A stretch of DNA of 64,000 nucleotides from Isoptericola halotolerans. Its GTDB lineage: Bacteria; Actinomycetota; Actinomycetes; Actinomycetales; Cellulomonadaceae. Each line of letters starts with the position of its first letter. Positions within the stretch are counted from its first letter, which is position 1. This document shows positions 6,856 to 19,969 of this stretch, one piece after another. The stretch spans positions 372,001 to 436,000 of the forward strand of contig NZ_PVTX01000002.1 of the NCBI RefSeq assembly GCF_003003075.1, read 5' to 3'. The translations under genes and the position numbers were made by a program. The notes beneath the pieces are model-generated. The model searched no databases. It saw only the letters and a list, made by a program, of their open reading frames with translations, and was not told the origin of the DNA.

Positions 6856-9471
6856 ATGTCCAGGCGAAGAACAACCAGAGCCGTCCTCGTCGCCGCGCTC
6901 TCCGGCGTCGCGGTCGCCGCGACGAGCGTCGGCACGCTGACCACCGCCCACGCGGACCCGGTCCGCTACGAGGCCGAGGACGCCCCAACCGTGTGTGCCG
7001 GGACGATCGACGCCAACCACGCCGGGCACTCCGGCACCGGCTTCTGCAACTCCGACAACGCCGTCGGAGCCACCCTCGACGTCACGATCGACGCCGGATC
7101 CGGCGGCACGGCCACCCTCGGCATCCGGTACGCCAACGGGGGCACGACCGACCGGCCGGCCGACGTCGTCGTCGACGGCGAGACGGTCGGCACCGTCGCG
7201 CTGGGCCCGACCGGAGCATGGGACGCCTGGACCACCAGCACCGTCACCGTTCCCGTCACCGGCGGCGCGACCACGATCCGCGTGGCCGCGACCAGCGCCG
7301 GCGGGCTCGCCAACATCGACTACGTCGAGGCCGAGGTCACCGCCGCCCCCACACCGTCTCGACACGAGGCGGAGGACGCCCCGGCACTCTGCGAAGGCCT
7401 CGTCGAGGCCAACCACGCCGGGCACTCGGGCACCGGCTTCTGCAACACCGACAACGCCGTCGGCGCCGGGGTCGAGTTCTCGGTCGACGCCGCCGCGGCG
7501 GGGACGACGACTCTCGACGTCGGCTACGCCCACGCCGGTTCGAGCAGCCGGCCCGGTGAGGTCGTCGTCAACGGGACGTCCGTGCGGACCGCGCAGTTCT
7601 CCGCCACCGGCGCATGGACGACCTGGGCGACCGAGCGCGTCACCGTCGAGCTGGACGCGGGCGTCAACACCGTCCGCCTGCAGGCGACCGGCCCGGACGG
7701 GTTGGCGAACATCGACTACCTCGACGTCACGCCCGGCGGGTCAGACCAGCCCGGAGGCGACGGCGCCTACGAGGTCGAGGCCCTGACCCGGGGCGTGAGC
7801 GTCCGACCGACGAGCGACGGCAACCTGGTGAGCTGGCGCCTGCTCGGCACGGACGACCCGGACGTGGCCTTCAACGTCTACCGGGACGGGCAGCGGCTCA
7901 ACTCCTCCCCGCTCACCGGCGCCACGAACTACCGCGACACCGGCGGCTCGTCGAGCTCGAGCTATGCGGTCGCCCCGGTGACCGGCGGGTCCGAGGGGGC
8001 GCAGGCGGCCACGGAGGCACGGTTCACCGCGGGCGGCTACCTCGACGTGCCGATCGACCGGCCCGGGAGCAACTACACGGCCAACGACGCCAGCGTCGGC
8101 GACCTGGACGGTGACGGCGACTACGAGTACGTCGTCAAGTGGTATCCGGACAACGCCAAGGACAACTCCCAGTCCGGGTACACCGACAACACGATCATCG
8201 ACGCGTACACGCTCGACGGCAGCCGCCTCTGGCGGATCGACCTGGGCCGCAACATCCGCTCTGGCGCCCACTACACCCAGTTCCAGGTCTACGACTACGA
8301 CGGCGACGGCGACGCCGAGATCGCGATGAAGACCGCCGACGGGACGCGCGACGGCCAGGGGAGCGTCATCGGGAACGCCGGCGCCGACCACCGCAACGCG
8401 GGTGGCTACGTCCTGTCGGGGCCCGAGTTCCTGACCATCTTCGACGGCCGTACCGGCGCCGCGGTCGACACCGTCGACTACCAGCCGCCGCGCGGCGACG
8501 TCTCGAGCTGGGGCGACAGCTACGGCAACCGGGTCGACCGGTTCCTGGCCGGGACCGCGTACCTGGATGGCACCAGCCCGTCCATGGTCTTCGCGCGCGG
8601 CTACTACACCCGCTCAGTCATCTGGGCGGTCGACTTCGACGGGCAGGACCTGACCACCCGGTGGGTCTTCGACTCCGACGACCAGGGTTCGCAGTACCGC
8701 GGCCAGGGCGCCCACAGCCTCTCGATCGCGGACCTCGACGGTGACGGTCGCCAGGACGTCGTCTACGGCGCGATGGCGATCGGCTCCGACGGCGACCCGC
8801 TGTGGAACTCCCGCATGGGCCACGGCGACGCGCTCCACGTCTCCGACCTCGTGCCCGGCCGGCCCGGGCAGGAGGTCTACATGCCGCACGAGAGCAGCAG
8901 CGCCCCGTCCTCCAGCCTCCTCGGCTCGGACGGCACGGTGCTGTTCCAGACCAGCCCGGACGGCGACAACGGCCGTGGCGTGGCCGCGAACGTCACCACC
9001 GCCAATCCGGGCGCCGAGTACTGGTCGTCCAACGTGTCCGGCCTGCGCAACGCCTCAGGGGACACCGTCGGGGCCAAGCCGAGCTCGGCGAACTTCCTGG
9101 CATGGTGGGACGACGACGGCGAGCGCGAGCTGCTCGACGGCACCCACGTCGACGACTACGACGACGGACGCCTGCTGACCGCCTCCGGGGTGAGCACGAA
9201 CAACGGCACGAAGTCGAACCCGGCGCTCTCCGGTGACCTCTTCGGTGACTGGCGCGAAGAGGTCGTCTGGCGGACCGACGACTCGTCGGCGCTCCGGATC
9301 TACTCCACGCCGTACGAGACGGACCTGCGGATCCCCACTCTCATGCACGATCCGCAGTACCGCGTGGCGATCGCCTGGCAGAACACGGGCTACAACCAGC
9401 CGCCGCACCCCAGCTTCCACATCGGCAGCGAGGTGAGCAGCTACCCCTGGCCTGACATCCACACCCCGTAG
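6856..9471 (+). CDS. Secreted rhamnogalacturonan lyase (PL11) with two CBM35-like domains
   Basis: 871-residue secreted enzyme predicted to cleave the rhamnogalacturonan I backbone of pectin by beta-elimination. A signal peptide (residues 1-33, twin Arg, ending AHA) is followed by two related beta-sandwich modules at about 37-160 and 170-292. Both open EAEDAP and share NHAGHSGTGFCN, as in CBM35-type carbohydrate-binding modules. The catalytic domain (about 303-871) starts RGVSVRPTSDGNLVSWRLL and has repeated Asp-rich calcium-binding motifs (DLDGDGDYEYV, DYDGDGDAEIAMKTADG, DLDGDGRQDVVYG), as in PL11 beta-propellers such as YesW. The ATG at 6856 follows AAGGAG. It stands alone between conserved chromosome genes and a tRNA, so it is probably an accessory insertion. 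Confidence 0.92.
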   Translation: MSRRRTTRAVLVAALSGVAVAATSVGTLTTAHADPVRYEAEDAPTVCAGTIDANHAGHSGTGFCNSDNAVGATLDVTIDAGSGGTATLGIRYANGGTTDRPADVVVDGETVGTVALGPTGAWDAWTTSTVTVPVTGGATTIRVAATSAGGLANIDYVEAEVTAAPTPSRHEAEDAPALCEGLVEANHAGHSGTGFCNTDNAVGAGVEFSVDAAAAGTTTLDVGYAHAGSSSRPGEVVVNGTSVRTAQFSATGAWTTWATERVTVELDAGVNTVRLQATGPDGLANIDYLDVTPGGSDQPGGDGAYEVEALTRGVSVRPTSDGNLVSWRLLGTDDPDVAFNVYRDGQRLNSSPLTGATNYRDTGGSSSSSYAVAPVTGGSEGAQAATEARFTAGGYLDVPIDRPGSNYTANDASVGDLDGDGDYEYVVKWYPDNAKDNSQSGYTDNTIIDAYTLDGSRLWRIDLGRNIRSGAHYTQFQVYDYDGDGDAEIAMKTADGTRDGQGSVIGNAGADHRNAGGYVLSGPEFLTIFDGRTGAAVDTVDYQPPRGDVSSWGDSYGNRVDRFLAGTAYLDGTSPSMVFARGYYTRSVIWAVDFDGQDLTTRWVFDSDDQGSQYRGQGAHSLSIADLDGDGRQDVVYGAMAIGSDGDPLWNSRMGHGDALHVSDLVPGRPGQEVYMPHESSSAPSSSLLGSDGTVLFQTSPDGDNGRGVAANVTTANPGAEYWSSNVSGLRNASGDTVGAKPSSANFLAWWDDDGERELLDGTHVDDYDDGRLLTASGVSTNNGTKSNPALSGDLFGDWREEVVWRTDDSSALRIYSTPYETDLRIPTLMHDPQYRVAIAWQNTGYNQPPHPSFHIGSEVSSYPWPDIHTP

Positions 9472-9490
9472 CAGGAGGCCTGTGACGACG

Positions 9491-9522
9491 AAAGGCCGCT
9501 GACCCGTCGGTCAGCGGCCTTT
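9491..9522 (+). terminator. Intrinsic terminator after the lyase gene
   Basis: 12-base perfect stem AAAGGCCGCTGA / TCAGCGGCCTTT with an 8-base loop, followed by CTCGGG. Lies 19 bases after the lyase stop; because of the A/T ends it could also stop leftward transcripts coming through the tRNAs. Confidence 0.8.
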
Positions 9523-9528
9523 CTCGGG

Positions 9529-9601
9529 TGGAGCCAAGGGGACTCGAACCCCTAACCCCCTGCTTGCAAAGCAGGTGCGCTACCAATTGCGCCATGGCCC
9601 C
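9529..9601 (-). tRNA. tRNA-Ala (anticodon TGC)
   Basis: 73-base tRNA on the minus strand. The acceptor stem GGGGCCA pairs with TGGCTCC, the D-arm is GCGCAATTGGTAGCGC, the anticodon arm CTGCTTTGCAAGCAG shows TGC, and the T-arm has GGTTCGAGTC. No encoded CCA. Confidence 0.97.
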
Positions 9602-9608
9602 GGGGGGG

Positions 9609-9728
9609 TCAGTCGAGGGAGTCGGTGACCTCGGTCCAGAGGTCGCGGTCGGCGGCGTCTGCCGACAGGCGCCGCCAGACGACGTACCCGGCCAGGGCGG
9701 CGAGCAGGATCACGAACAGCTTCTTCAT
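9609..9728 (-). CDS. DLW-39 family small protein
   Basis: 39-residue protein MKKLFVILLAALAGYVVWRR followed by a polar tail containing the hallmark DLW (ADRDLWTEVTDSLD). It has a single membrane helix with positive flanks. Length, the DLW triplet and the position between tRNA-Ala and tRNA-Ile next to gyrA match the actinobacterial DLW-39 family. Function unknown. Confidence 0.88.
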   Translation of the reverse strand: MKKLFVILLAALAGYVVWRRLSADAADRDLWTEVTDSLD

Positions 9729-9754
9729 GCTGGACCTCCGCGTCTGCCAGGGAG

Positions 9755-9828
9755 TGGGGCTAGGAGGACTTGAACCTCCGACCTCTTCCTTATCAGGGAA
9801 GCGCTCTAACCGTCTGAGCTATAGCCCC
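9755..9828 (-). tRNA. tRNA-Ile (anticodon GAT)
   Basis: 74-base tRNA on the minus strand. Acceptor GGGGCTA pairs with TAGCCCC, the D-arm is AGCTCAGACGGTTAGAGC, the anticodon loop CTGATAA gives GAT, and the T-arm has GGTTCAAGTCC. No encoded CCA. Confidence 0.97.
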
Positions 9829-9944
9829 TCCGCACGTGTCCGATGAACGCGTGCAGCACGGAACATTACCGTACCCGGCGCTCCGGTCCCAAACCGCGGG
9901 CGGTCGCCGCGGTGTGACGTCCGTCGCGCCGGGTGCGTCCCGCC

Positions 9945-10972
9945 TCAGTCGTCGGTGAGGGTCAGGTGCACGCCGCCGACCAGCGCCGCGGTGATGTTGT
10001 AGAGGATCGCCATGATGGTGGCGATCGCCGTGAACAGCACCATGTTGACCAGCGCGATGAGCGTCGAGAGCGAGATCATGCGCTCGAACTCGACGAACTG
10101 CGTGATGTTGATCGTCTGCGGCCCCATCGTCTCGATGAGGAACTCCTGGATCGTCGCGAACGTCCCGAGGGAATTCAGCGAGTACCAGACCACAGCCGTC
10201 GCGACGACGATCATGATGCCGATCGCGACGGACAGCAGGAACGCGAGCTTCATGATCGACCAGGGGTCGATCCGCGACACGGACAGGCGGACCCGACGCG
10301 GGCTGCCCAGACCCTCGCTCGGGCTGGCCGCCGACTGCAGCGTGGGCTGCGCACCGGTGGCGGCGCCGTACTGCGCGCCCCCGTACTGCGCACCCGCCGG
10401 CGACGCCTCAGGCTGCGCCGCACCGTGCACGCCCCCGGCGGAGTAGTGCATCTCCGGCCGTGAGGCGCTCTGCGTCGTCCCCGTCGAGGGCGGCGGCGGG
10501 GGAGCGCTCTGCGAGCCCGAGGACGCCGCGTCCGGCGGTTCCGCACCGGTGCTCGAGGACGCCGCCGACTGCACCTTCTTGGCCGCGTTGCGCGCCGCCG
10601 CGAGGGCCGCCGCCGCTGCCTTGACGGCACCGTCCTTCACGGCGGAACCGTTCGTGGGCGCCTGCTCCGCCGAGGCTGCTTCCGCCGGCGTGGTGTCCGC
10701 CGGCGCGGGCTTCGACGTCGTGCCCGTCGTGGTGCCCGACATCGTGCCCTCCGTCGAGGAGGCCGGCTCGGCCACGCTCACCTCGCCCACGGGCTCACCG
10801 GTGGGCTTCGCGTCGGCCTTCGCCGCGGCGGACGTGCTGCCGTTGCTCGGCGCCGGGACGCGGTCCTCGCCCGACGTGGTCGGGGCTGCCGGCACGGGCG
10901 ACATCTGCTGCGTCGAGTCCACAGCCTCCGCCGTCTTCGTCCCTGCCTGCCCCGCGTTCTTGTCGCTGGCCA

Positions 10973-10973
<1 letters not shown>
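9945..10973 (-). CDS. DUF3566 domain membrane protein downstream of gyrA
   Basis: 342-residue protein. Residues 1-215 are a low-complexity Ala/Pro/Ser/Gly cytoplasmic region. The C-terminal DUF3566 domain begins VRLSVSRIDPWSIMKLAFLL and has two membrane helices (about 237-262 and 300-325). Its start overlaps the gyrA stop (ATGA), so it is co-translated with gyrase subunit A, an arrangement conserved in actinobacteria. Role unknown. Confidence 0.9.
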
Positions 10974-13612
<2,639 letters not shown>

Positions 13613-13716
13613 CGTGTCTCCGTTTCTTCCTGCGCCGCCCGGGCGCGGGTCCTGCCTCAATCAGTCCTGAAGGTTCTGTACAACTGGACGTTCACATCGT
13701 GTACGCCCAGCTCCGG

Positions 13717-15804
13717 TCAGATGTCGAGGAACCGGACGTCCTTGGCGTTGCGCTGGATGAAGCTGCGGCGGGACTCGACGTCCTCGCCCATCAGCACCGA
13801 GAAGATCTCGTCCGCCGCGGCAGCGTCATCGATCGTGACCTGCATCAACGTGCGGTGCTCCGGGTCCATCGTGGTGTCCCATAGCTCGGTGTAGTCCATC
13901 TCGCCGAGACCCTTGTAGCGCTGGATGCCGTTCTCCTTGGGGATCCGCTTGCCCGCGGCGATGCCCTGCTGGAGGAACGCGTCACGCTCCCGGTCGGAGT
14001 ACACGTAGTCGTGCGGGGCGTTCGTCCACTTGAGCCTGTACAGCGGCGGCTGCGCGAGGTACACGTGCCCCTGCTCGATGAGCGGGCGCATGTAGCGGAA
14101 CAGCAGCGTCAGCAGGAGCGTGCAGATGTGCTGGCCGTCGACGTCGGCGTCGGCCATGAGCACGATCTTGTGGTACCGCAGCTTGACGATGTCGAAGTCC
14201 TCGCCGATGCCGGTGCCGAACGCGGTGATCAGCGCCTGGACCTCGGCGTTGGACAGCGCCTTGTCGAGCCGGGCGCGCTCCACGTTGAGGATCTTGCCGC
14301 GCAGCGGCAGGATCGCCTGGTGGTGCGGGTCGCGGCCGCGCACCGCGGAACCACCCGCGGAGTCGCCCTCGACGATGTAGATCTCGCACTCCTCGGGGCG
14401 GTTCGACTGGCAGTCCTTCAGCTTGCCGGGCATCCCGCCCGAGCTGAGGATCCCCTTGCGCCGTGTCGCCTCGCGCGCCTTGCGGGCCGCGATCCGCGCC
14501 TGCGACGCCGAGATCGCCTTGCGGATGATGTCCCGCGCCTCGTTCGGGTGGGCGTCGAACCAGTCGACCAGCTTCTCGCGCACGACGCGCTGCACGAACG
14601 TCTTGGCCTCGGTGTTGCCCAGCTTGGTCTTCGTCTGGCCCTCGAACTGCGGCTCGCCCAGCTTGACGCTCAGCACCGCGGTGAGCCCCTCGCGGATGTC
14701 GTCACCCGTGAGGTTCTCGTCCTTCTCCTTGAGGATCGCCTTGTCCCGCGCGTAGGAGTTCACCAGACCCGTCAGCGCTGCGCGGAAGCCCTCCTCGTGG
14801 GTGCCGCCCTCCGTCGTCGAGATCGTGTTGGCGAACGTGTGGACCGACTCGCTGTACGCGCTGGTCCACTGCAGGGCGATCTCGAGCGAGATCTGCGCCG
14901 AGGTGTCCTCCGACTCGATGTCGATGATCTCCGGGTGGATGATCTCCGACCGCTTCGCCGCGTTGATGTGCTTCACGTAGTCGATGAGGCCGTGGTCGTA
15001 CTTGTACGTGACCGTCCGGACCGCGCCGCCGTCCGACTCGGCGTCGTGCACCTCGTCGTCCGGGGACTCGACCGTGTCCACGGCGGGGGCGTCCGCACCC
15101 TCGATCCCGGCGGCCTCGCCGTCGGTCGGCACGCCGGTGATCTCGTCGGGGCCGGAGACGTGCTCGGTGCGCTCGTCCGTGAGCGTGATGCGCAGGCCCT
15201 TGTTGAGGAACGCGTACTGCTGGAAGCGGGACCGGAGCGTCTCGAAGTCGTAGTCCGTCGTCTCGAAGATGGTGCCGTCGGCCCAGAACGTCTGCGTCGT
15301 GCCCGTCTCGTCCGTCGCCTCGAGCTGCTGCAGCTCACCGACCGGGGCGCCGCCGTCGGCGAACTCCTGGCGCCAGGCGTGACCGTCACGGCGCACCTCG
15401 GTGACGACCCGCGACGAGAGGGCGTTGACGACCGAGATGCCCACGCCGTGCAGACCGCCGGAGACGGCGTACCCGCCGCCCCCGAACTTGCCGCCCGCGT
15501 GCAGGATCGTCATGACGACCTCGACCGTCGGCCGGCCCTCCGTGGGGTGCATCGCCACCGGGATGCCGCGGCCGTTGTCCACGACGCGCACCCCGCCGTC
15601 CGCCAGCAGCGTGACGTCGATGGTGTCGGCATGGCCGGCGAGAGCCTCGTCGACCGAGTTGTCCACAACCTCATACACGAGGTGATGGAGACCTCGCGCG
15701 CCGGTGGACCCGATGTACATGCCGGGTCGCTTACGGACTGCCTCGAGGCCCTCGAGGACGGTGATGTTCCCGGCGTCGTAGCTGCTGTCGGATCGCTGAG
15801 CCAC
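13717..15804 (-). CDS. gyrB: DNA gyrase subunit B
   Basis: 695-residue ATPase subunit of gyrase. The GHKL ATP-binding domain starts at [20 protein letters not shown], with DNSVDEA and DNGRGIP. A transducer domain follows, with an acidic insertion at about 215-255 ([22 protein letters not shown]), then the Toprim domain with EGDSAGGSA at about residue 479 and DADVDG. GTG at 15804 ([12 protein letters not shown]) is chosen as the start: GAGGAG lies 11 bases upstream and homologous proteins begin near here. The acidic insertion is longer than in many gyrases. Confidence 0.96.
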   Translation of the reverse strand: MAQRSDSSYDAGNITVLEGLEAVRKRPGMYIGSTGARGLHHLVYEVVDNSVDEALAGHADTIDVTLLADGGVRVVDNGRGIPVAMHPTEGRPTVEVVMTILHAGGKFGGGGYAVSGGLHGVGISVVNALSSRVVTEVRRDGHAWRQEFADGGAPVGELQQLEATDETGTTQTFWADGTIFETTDYDFETLRSRFQQYAFLNKGLRITLTDERTEHVSGPDEITGVPTDGEAAGIEGADAPAVDTVESPDDEVHDAESDGGAVRTVTYKYDHGLIDYVKHINAAKRSEIIHPEIIDIESEDTSAQISLEIALQWTSAYSESVHTFANTISTTEGGTHEEGFRAALTGLVNSYARDKAILKEKDENLTGDDIREGLTAVLSVKLGEPQFEGQTKTKLGNTEAKTFVQRVVREKLVDWFDAHPNEARDIIRKAISASQARIAARKAREATRRKGILSSGGMPGKLKDCQSNRPEECEIYIVEGDSAGGSAVRGRDPHHQAILPLRGKILNVERARLDKALSNAEVQALITAFGTGIGEDFDIVKLRYHKIVLMADADVDGQHICTLLLTLLFRYMRPLIEQGHVYLAQPPLYRLKWTNAPHDYVYSDRERDAFLQQGIAAGKRIPKENGIQRYKGLGEMDYTELWDTTMDPEHRTLMQVTIDDAAAADEIFSVLMGEDVESRRSFIQRNAKDVRFLDI

Positions 15805-16121
15805 AGGCTGTAGCACTCCTCGTCGTCCAGGCACGCGACGGGGTGTCCCGGACCGAGGGGTCCGGGCCGCAGCACAGGGACAGGCACGGGTGTGCCGGCT
15901 GCGGGTCGGTGCCGTGCGCCGCCGGGGGACCATCGAGGCCCGAGCAGTCGTCGACCGGCCCAGCGGGGCCGGTCGCACGCTTCTCCACGGACCCGGATCG
16001 ACACCCGGGGACACCCGCCAAGTCTACCGGAGATCCGCAGGAAATCGCGGCGATCGGGCTCTTGAGCGTGTGCGCTGCCACACGTTGTCCACAGGTTTCT
16101 CCACATCGGCCGCAGCGTCGC
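15805..16121. promoter_or_regulatory. gyrB upstream region with DnaA-type boxes
   Basis: 317 bases without a gene between gyrB and dciA. It holds a perfect DnaA box TTGTCCACA at 16085-16093 and a one-mismatch box TTCTCCACA at 16097-16105, just after the dciA stop. The gyrB promoter is expected here; I see no confident -10/-35 pair and no other conserved element. Confidence 0.5.
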
Positions 16122-16718
16122 TCAGCCGAAGGTGTCACCCGGTCCCGGGCCCCGCACCGACCGGCGTCCACGGCGGAAGCTCGGGCCTGCCGGACCGAGC
16201 ACCGTGACCTTCTCCACGACGCCCTCGCCGACCTCCTCGTCGAGGCGTCGCATCAGCGTGGGCACGAGCAGCCGGACCTGCGTGGCCCACGCCGTCGAGT
16301 CCGCCCGCACCACGAGCACCTTGTCCTCGAAGGTCTCCGGCGTGCAGTGGTCCGCGACCTGGTCACCGACCACCTCGCGCCACCGGCCGATCACCCCGCC
16401 GACCGACACCTCCTCGTGCCAGCCCTTGTCCCGCAGGAGGCGCGCCACCACGTCCGACACGAGGCGCGGGTCGCGGGCGTTCGGGCCCTTGCCCGGTTCC
16501 TTGCGCGGCTCGGCCAGCGCCGAACGCCGCGACGGCGACCCCGGCCGCAGACCTTTGGCGCGAGCCGCCGCCTTCGCACGGTTCAGCGCCTCGCGGGCCA
16601 CCTCGGAGCGTGGCGTCAGCTCCGTGCGTTCGACGACGGGACGCGGGTCGCGCTCCGTACGCCCCTCCGGCGGGTCGAGCGCGTCCGGGGAGCCGGCGTC
16701 GGCCCCCTGGTCAGACAC
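16122..16718 (-). CDS. dciA: DciA family protein (DUF721), DnaB helicase loading factor
   Basis: 198-residue DUF721 protein. A variable basic N-terminal region (1-90) is followed by the DciA/DUF721 fold (about 95-175: [58 protein letters not shown]). DciA is the ancestral partner that helps load replicative helicase DnaB in bacteria lacking DnaC/DnaI. The GTG start at 16718 overlaps the end of recF by 8 bases, as in many actinobacteria. Confidence 0.92.
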   Translation of the reverse strand: MSDQGADAGSPDALDPPEGRTERDPRPVVERTELTPRSEVAREALNRAKAAARAKGLRPGSPSRRSALAEPRKEPGKGPNARDPRLVSDVVARLLRDKGWHEEVSVGGVIGRWREVVGDQVADHCTPETFEDKVLVVRADSTAWATQVRLLVPTLMRRLDEEVGEGVVEKVTVLGPAGPSFRRGRRSVRGPGPGDTFG

Positions 16719-17904
16719 GACGCACCTGCCCCGACGTGACCTCGAAGCGGGCGCCCAGGAGCGCCTCCGGGACGTCCTGCGGCACCGCGGCCGTCACCAG
16801 CACCTGACGGGCCTGCACCACGAGCTCGGCCAACCGCTCGCGACGGCGGACGTCGAGCTCGGCGAACACGTCGTCGAGGATGAGCACGGGATCCGCGTCC
16901 GAGCCGTGGTCCGGGTCCCAGAAGACGCCGTCGGTCTCGATGGGCTCCGAGCCGCCGCCCAGCAAGCGGAAGGCCGCGAGACGCAGCGCCAGGGCGAACG
17001 ACCACGACTCCCCGTGGCTCGCATACCCCTTCGCGGGGAGGTCGCCCAGGGAGAGCACCAGGTCGTCCCGGTGGGGCCCGACGAGACTCTGCCCGCGATC
17101 GATCTCCTGGGAGCGCTGCTCCTCGATGGCGGCGGCCAGGAGCTTCTCGAGCGCCTCCGGCGCCTCGTGCGGGAGCGGACCGTCCGGGCCGGGATCCGGC
17201 AGCACCGCCGAGCGGTACCGCACCTGCGCCTCGCTGTCCGCGTCGCTCACCTGCTCGTACGCGGTGGCCACGAGCGGCTGCAGGGCACGGACCAGCGCCG
17301 TGCGCCAGGCCAGGACCTGTCCACCGAGCTGGGCCGCCCGGGCGTCCCACACCTCCAGCGCCGACAGGTCCGGGTCGCGCCCAGCCGCCCGGTGGCCCCG
17401 CAGCGACTTCAGCAGCGCCGAGCGTTGGCGGACGACCCGCTCATAGTCCGACAGCACGCCGGCGGCGCGGGGGAGGAGCTGCACGACGAGCTGGTCCAGG
17501 AAGCGGCGTCGGCCGTCCGGCTCGCCCTTGACGAGCCCCAGGTCCTCCGGGGCGAACAGGACGGTACGCAGGATGCCGAGGACGTCGCGGGCCCGGCCGA
17601 GCTGCCCGCGGTTGACGCGGGCCCGGTTCGCCTTGCCCGCGGTGATCTCCAGCTCGACGGTCGACGCGCGCTCGCCGCGCACGACCCGGGTCCGGACCAC
17701 GGCTCGCTGGGCCCCGGCGCGGATGAGCGGGGTGTCGTTCGCGACCCGGTGGCTGCCGAGCGTCGCGACGTACCCCAGCGCCTCGACGAGGTTCGTCTTG
17801 CCGCGCCCGTTGCGCCCGACGAAGGCGTTGGGGCCCGGCTCGAGCTCGACGTCGGCGGACTCGTAGGAGCGGAAGTCGAGCAGCGACAGGTGCGAGACGT
17901 ACAT
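16711..17904 (-). CDS. recF: DNA replication/repair protein RecF
   Basis: 397-residue SMC-like ATPase of recombinational repair. Walker A is GRNGRGKTN (residues 30-38), the signature QxxxLGGG-type motif appears around LRLAAFRLL, and Walker B is [13 protein letters not shown]. It loads RecA at gaps with RecO and RecR. Start ATG at 17904 ([15 protein letters not shown]). Follows gnd by 19 bases. Confidence 0.96.
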   Translation of the reverse strand: MYVSHLSLLDFRSYESADVELEPGPNAFVGRNGRGKTNLVEALGYVATLGSHRVANDTPLIRAGAQRAVVRTRVVRGERASTVELEITAGKANRARVNRGQLGRARDVLGILRTVLFAPEDLGLVKGEPDGRRRFLDQLVVQLLPRAAGVLSDYERVVRQRSALLKSLRGHRAAGRDPDLSALEVWDARAAQLGGQVLAWRTALVRALQPLVATAYEQVSDADSEAQVRYRSAVLPDPGPDGPLPHEAPEALEKLLAAAIEEQRSQEIDRGQSLVGPHRDDLVLSLGDLPAKGYASHGESWSFALALRLAAFRLLGGGSEPIETDGVFWDPDHGSDADPVLILDDVFAELDVRRRERLAELVVQARQVLVTAAVPQDVPEALLGARFEVTSGQVRRV

Positions 17905-17923
17905 GACCCCAGTGTCGCGCGGC

Positions 17924-18823
17924 CTACTCGGCCGACGGCTTCGTGGCGTGGCCGCCGAACTGCTGACGCAGCGCCGCCACGGCCTTCATGGCGGGCGAGT
18001 CGTCCTGCCGCGAGGCGAACCGGGAGAACAGCGCCGCGGAGATGACCGGCAGCGGCACAGCGTTGTCGATCGCCTCGTCCACGGTCCACCGGCCCTCGCC
18101 GGAGTCGGCGACCCAGTCGTCGATCGCGGCGAGCTGCGGGTCCTCCTCGAGGGCCTTGACCATGAGGTCCAGGAGCCAGGAGCGCACCACCGTGCCACGC
18201 TTCCACGCACGCATCGTGCCGTGCACGTCCGTGACCACGTCCTTCTTCGCCGACAGCAGCTCGTAGCCCTCGGCGTACGCCTGCATCAGGCCGTACTCGA
18301 TGCCGTTGTGCACCATCTTGGCGAAGTGCCCGGCACCGACGTTGCCCGCGTGCACGAAGCCCTCTTCGCGGGGACCCTCCGGCCGCAGCGCGTCGAAGAC
18401 CGGCATGAGGTGCGCGACCTGGTCGTCGTCACCACCGCACATCAGGCCGTAGCCGTTCTCCAGCCCCCAGATGCCGCCGGAGACACCGACGTCGACGTAC
18501 CCGACACCGCGCTCGGCGAGCTCGGCCGCGCGTGCCTGGTCCTCCGGGTAGTGGGAGTTGCCGCCCTCGACGACGATGTCGCCGTCGCCCAGCAGGGTCC
18601 CGAGCTCCTGGACGACGCCCCGGGTCGGGTCGCCGGCCGGGACCATCACCCACACCACGCGCCGAGGTCCGGGGAGGGCGTCGACCAGCGCGGCGAGCGA
18701 CTCGACGTCGGACACCTCGGGTCGCGGGTCGTACCCGGTGACCTCGATGCCCGCGCGGCGCAGGCGCTCGCGCATGTTGTTGCCCATCTTGCCCAGACCG
18801 ACCAGACCCATGTGGGTGACCAT
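17924..18823 (-). CDS. gnd: 6-phosphogluconate dehydrogenase, decarboxylating (short form)
   Basis: 299-residue enzyme of the short type that oxidises 6-phosphogluconate to ribulose 5-phosphate and CO2. The Rossmann motif is [12 protein letters not shown] (residues 6-17), the substrate motif [21 protein letters not shown] lies near 125-145, and [10 protein letters not shown] holds the catalytic Lys. At about 300 residues it is the small NAD-type form, not the 470-residue NADP enzyme. Lies between dnaN and recF, a common arrangement in Micrococcales and relatives, giving a metabolic gene in the replication operon. Confidence 0.93.
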   Translation of the reverse strand: MVTHMGLVGLGKMGNNMRERLRRAGIEVTGYDPRPEVSDVESLAALVDALPGPRRVVWVMVPAGDPTRGVVQELGTLLGDGDIVVEGGNSHYPEDQARAAELAERGVGYVDVGVSGGIWGLENGYGLMCGGDDDQVAHLMPVFDALRPEGPREEGFVHAGNVGAGHFAKMVHNGIEYGLMQAYAEGYELLSAKKDVVTDVHGTMRAWKRGTVVRSWLLDLMVKALEEDPQLAAIDDWVADSGEGRWTVDEAIDNAVPLPVISAALFSRFASRQDDSPAMKAVAALRQQFGGHATKPSAE

Positions 18824-18835
18824 GTGGAGAACCTC

Positions 18836-19969
18836 TCAGGACGAGAAACGGATGGGGACCAGCAGGTAGCGGTAGGCGGACGAGTCCTCGCCGTCCAGGG
18901 ACTCCTGGCCGGTGAACTCCACCGGCTTGTTGGGGTGCGTGAACGACATCCGCACGAAGTCCGTGCCCAGCGCGCCCAGACCGTCCAGCAGGAACTGCGG
19001 GTTGAAGGCCACCTGGATGTCCTCGCCGACGAGCACCGCCTCCAGGGCTTCCGACGCCTGGGCGTCGTCCCCCTGGCCGGCGTCGAGCACGACCTGGCCC
19101 TCGGAGAACGCCAGGCGGATCGGCGTGTTGCGCTCGGCCACGAGGGAGACCCGCTTGGCGGCGTCGATGAGGGCCTGGGTGGGCACGACGGCGTGGATGG
19201 GCGTCGCGTCCGGGAACAGCCGGCGCACGGCCGGGTAGTCGCCGTCGACCAGCTGGGAGGTGGTGTGCCGACCGCCGGCCTCGAAACCGATCAGATCGAT
19301 GCCCTCGCCGGTGGACAGCCCGATGTTCACCGGTCCGCCACCGGCGCCGAGCGACTTCGCGACGTCGTTGAGCGTCCGTGCGCGGACCAGCGCGACGGCG
19401 GAGTACCCGGGAGTCGCGGGGGTCCACGTCAGCTCGCGCAGCGCCAGGCGGTAGCGGTCGGTGGCGAGGAGCGTGATCCGCTCGCCCTCGATCTCCATCC
19501 GCACACCGGTGAGCAGCGGGAGCGTGTCGTCGCGGCTCGCGGCCACGCTCACCTGGGCGACGGCGTGGGTGAGGGCGTCACCGGGAACGGTTCCGGTGAG
19601 CTCGGGCATCGCCGGCAGCGCCGGATAGTCCTCGACCGGCATGGTGAGCAGGGTGAAGCGGGAGGCACCGCAGGTCAGCGCGACCTTGTTGCCCTCGACC
19701 GTGACGTCCACCGGCTTGCTCGGCAGGGCGCGGGAGATCTCGGCGAGGAGGCGGCCGGAGACGAGCACCGTGCCGGACTCCGACACCTCGGCGGGGATCT
19801 CGGAGCGCGCCGAGACCTCGTAGTCGAAGCTCGCCAGGCCGATCGACCCCGCGGTGCTGGCCTCGAGCCGGACACCGGCCAGGACGGGAGCCGGCGGTCG
19901 TGTGGGGAGCGTACGAGCCGTCCATGTCACGGCCTCGGCCAGGACGTCACGTTCAACCCGGAACTTCAT
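18836..19969 (-). CDS. dnaN: DNA polymerase III beta sliding clamp
   Basis: 377-residue clamp with three repeated clamp folds that encircles DNA and gives processivity to polymerase III. It starts MKFRVERDVLAEAVTW and ends with the conserved ...RYLLVPIRFSS. The ATG at 19969 has GAGGAG six bases upstream; the in-frame extension to 20155 runs into oriC and is not coding. First gene after the origin on this strand. Confidence 0.97.
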   Translation of the reverse strand: MKFRVERDVLAEAVTWTARTLPTRPPAPVLAGVRLEASTAGSIGLASFDYEVSARSEIPAEVSESGTVLVSGRLLAEISRALPSKPVDVTVEGNKVALTCGASRFTLLTMPVEDYPALPAMPELTGTVPGDALTHAVAQVSVAASRDDTLPLLTGVRMEIEGERITLLATDRYRLALRELTWTPATPGYSAVALVRARTLNDVAKSLGAGGGPVNIGLSTGEGIDLIGFEAGGRHTTSQLVDGDYPAVRRLFPDATPIHAVVPTQALIDAAKRVSLVAERNTPIRLAFSEGQVVLDAGQGDDAQASEALEAVLVGEDIQVAFNPQFLLDGLGALGTDFVRMSFTHPNKPVEFTGQESLDGEDSSAYRYLLVPIRFSS

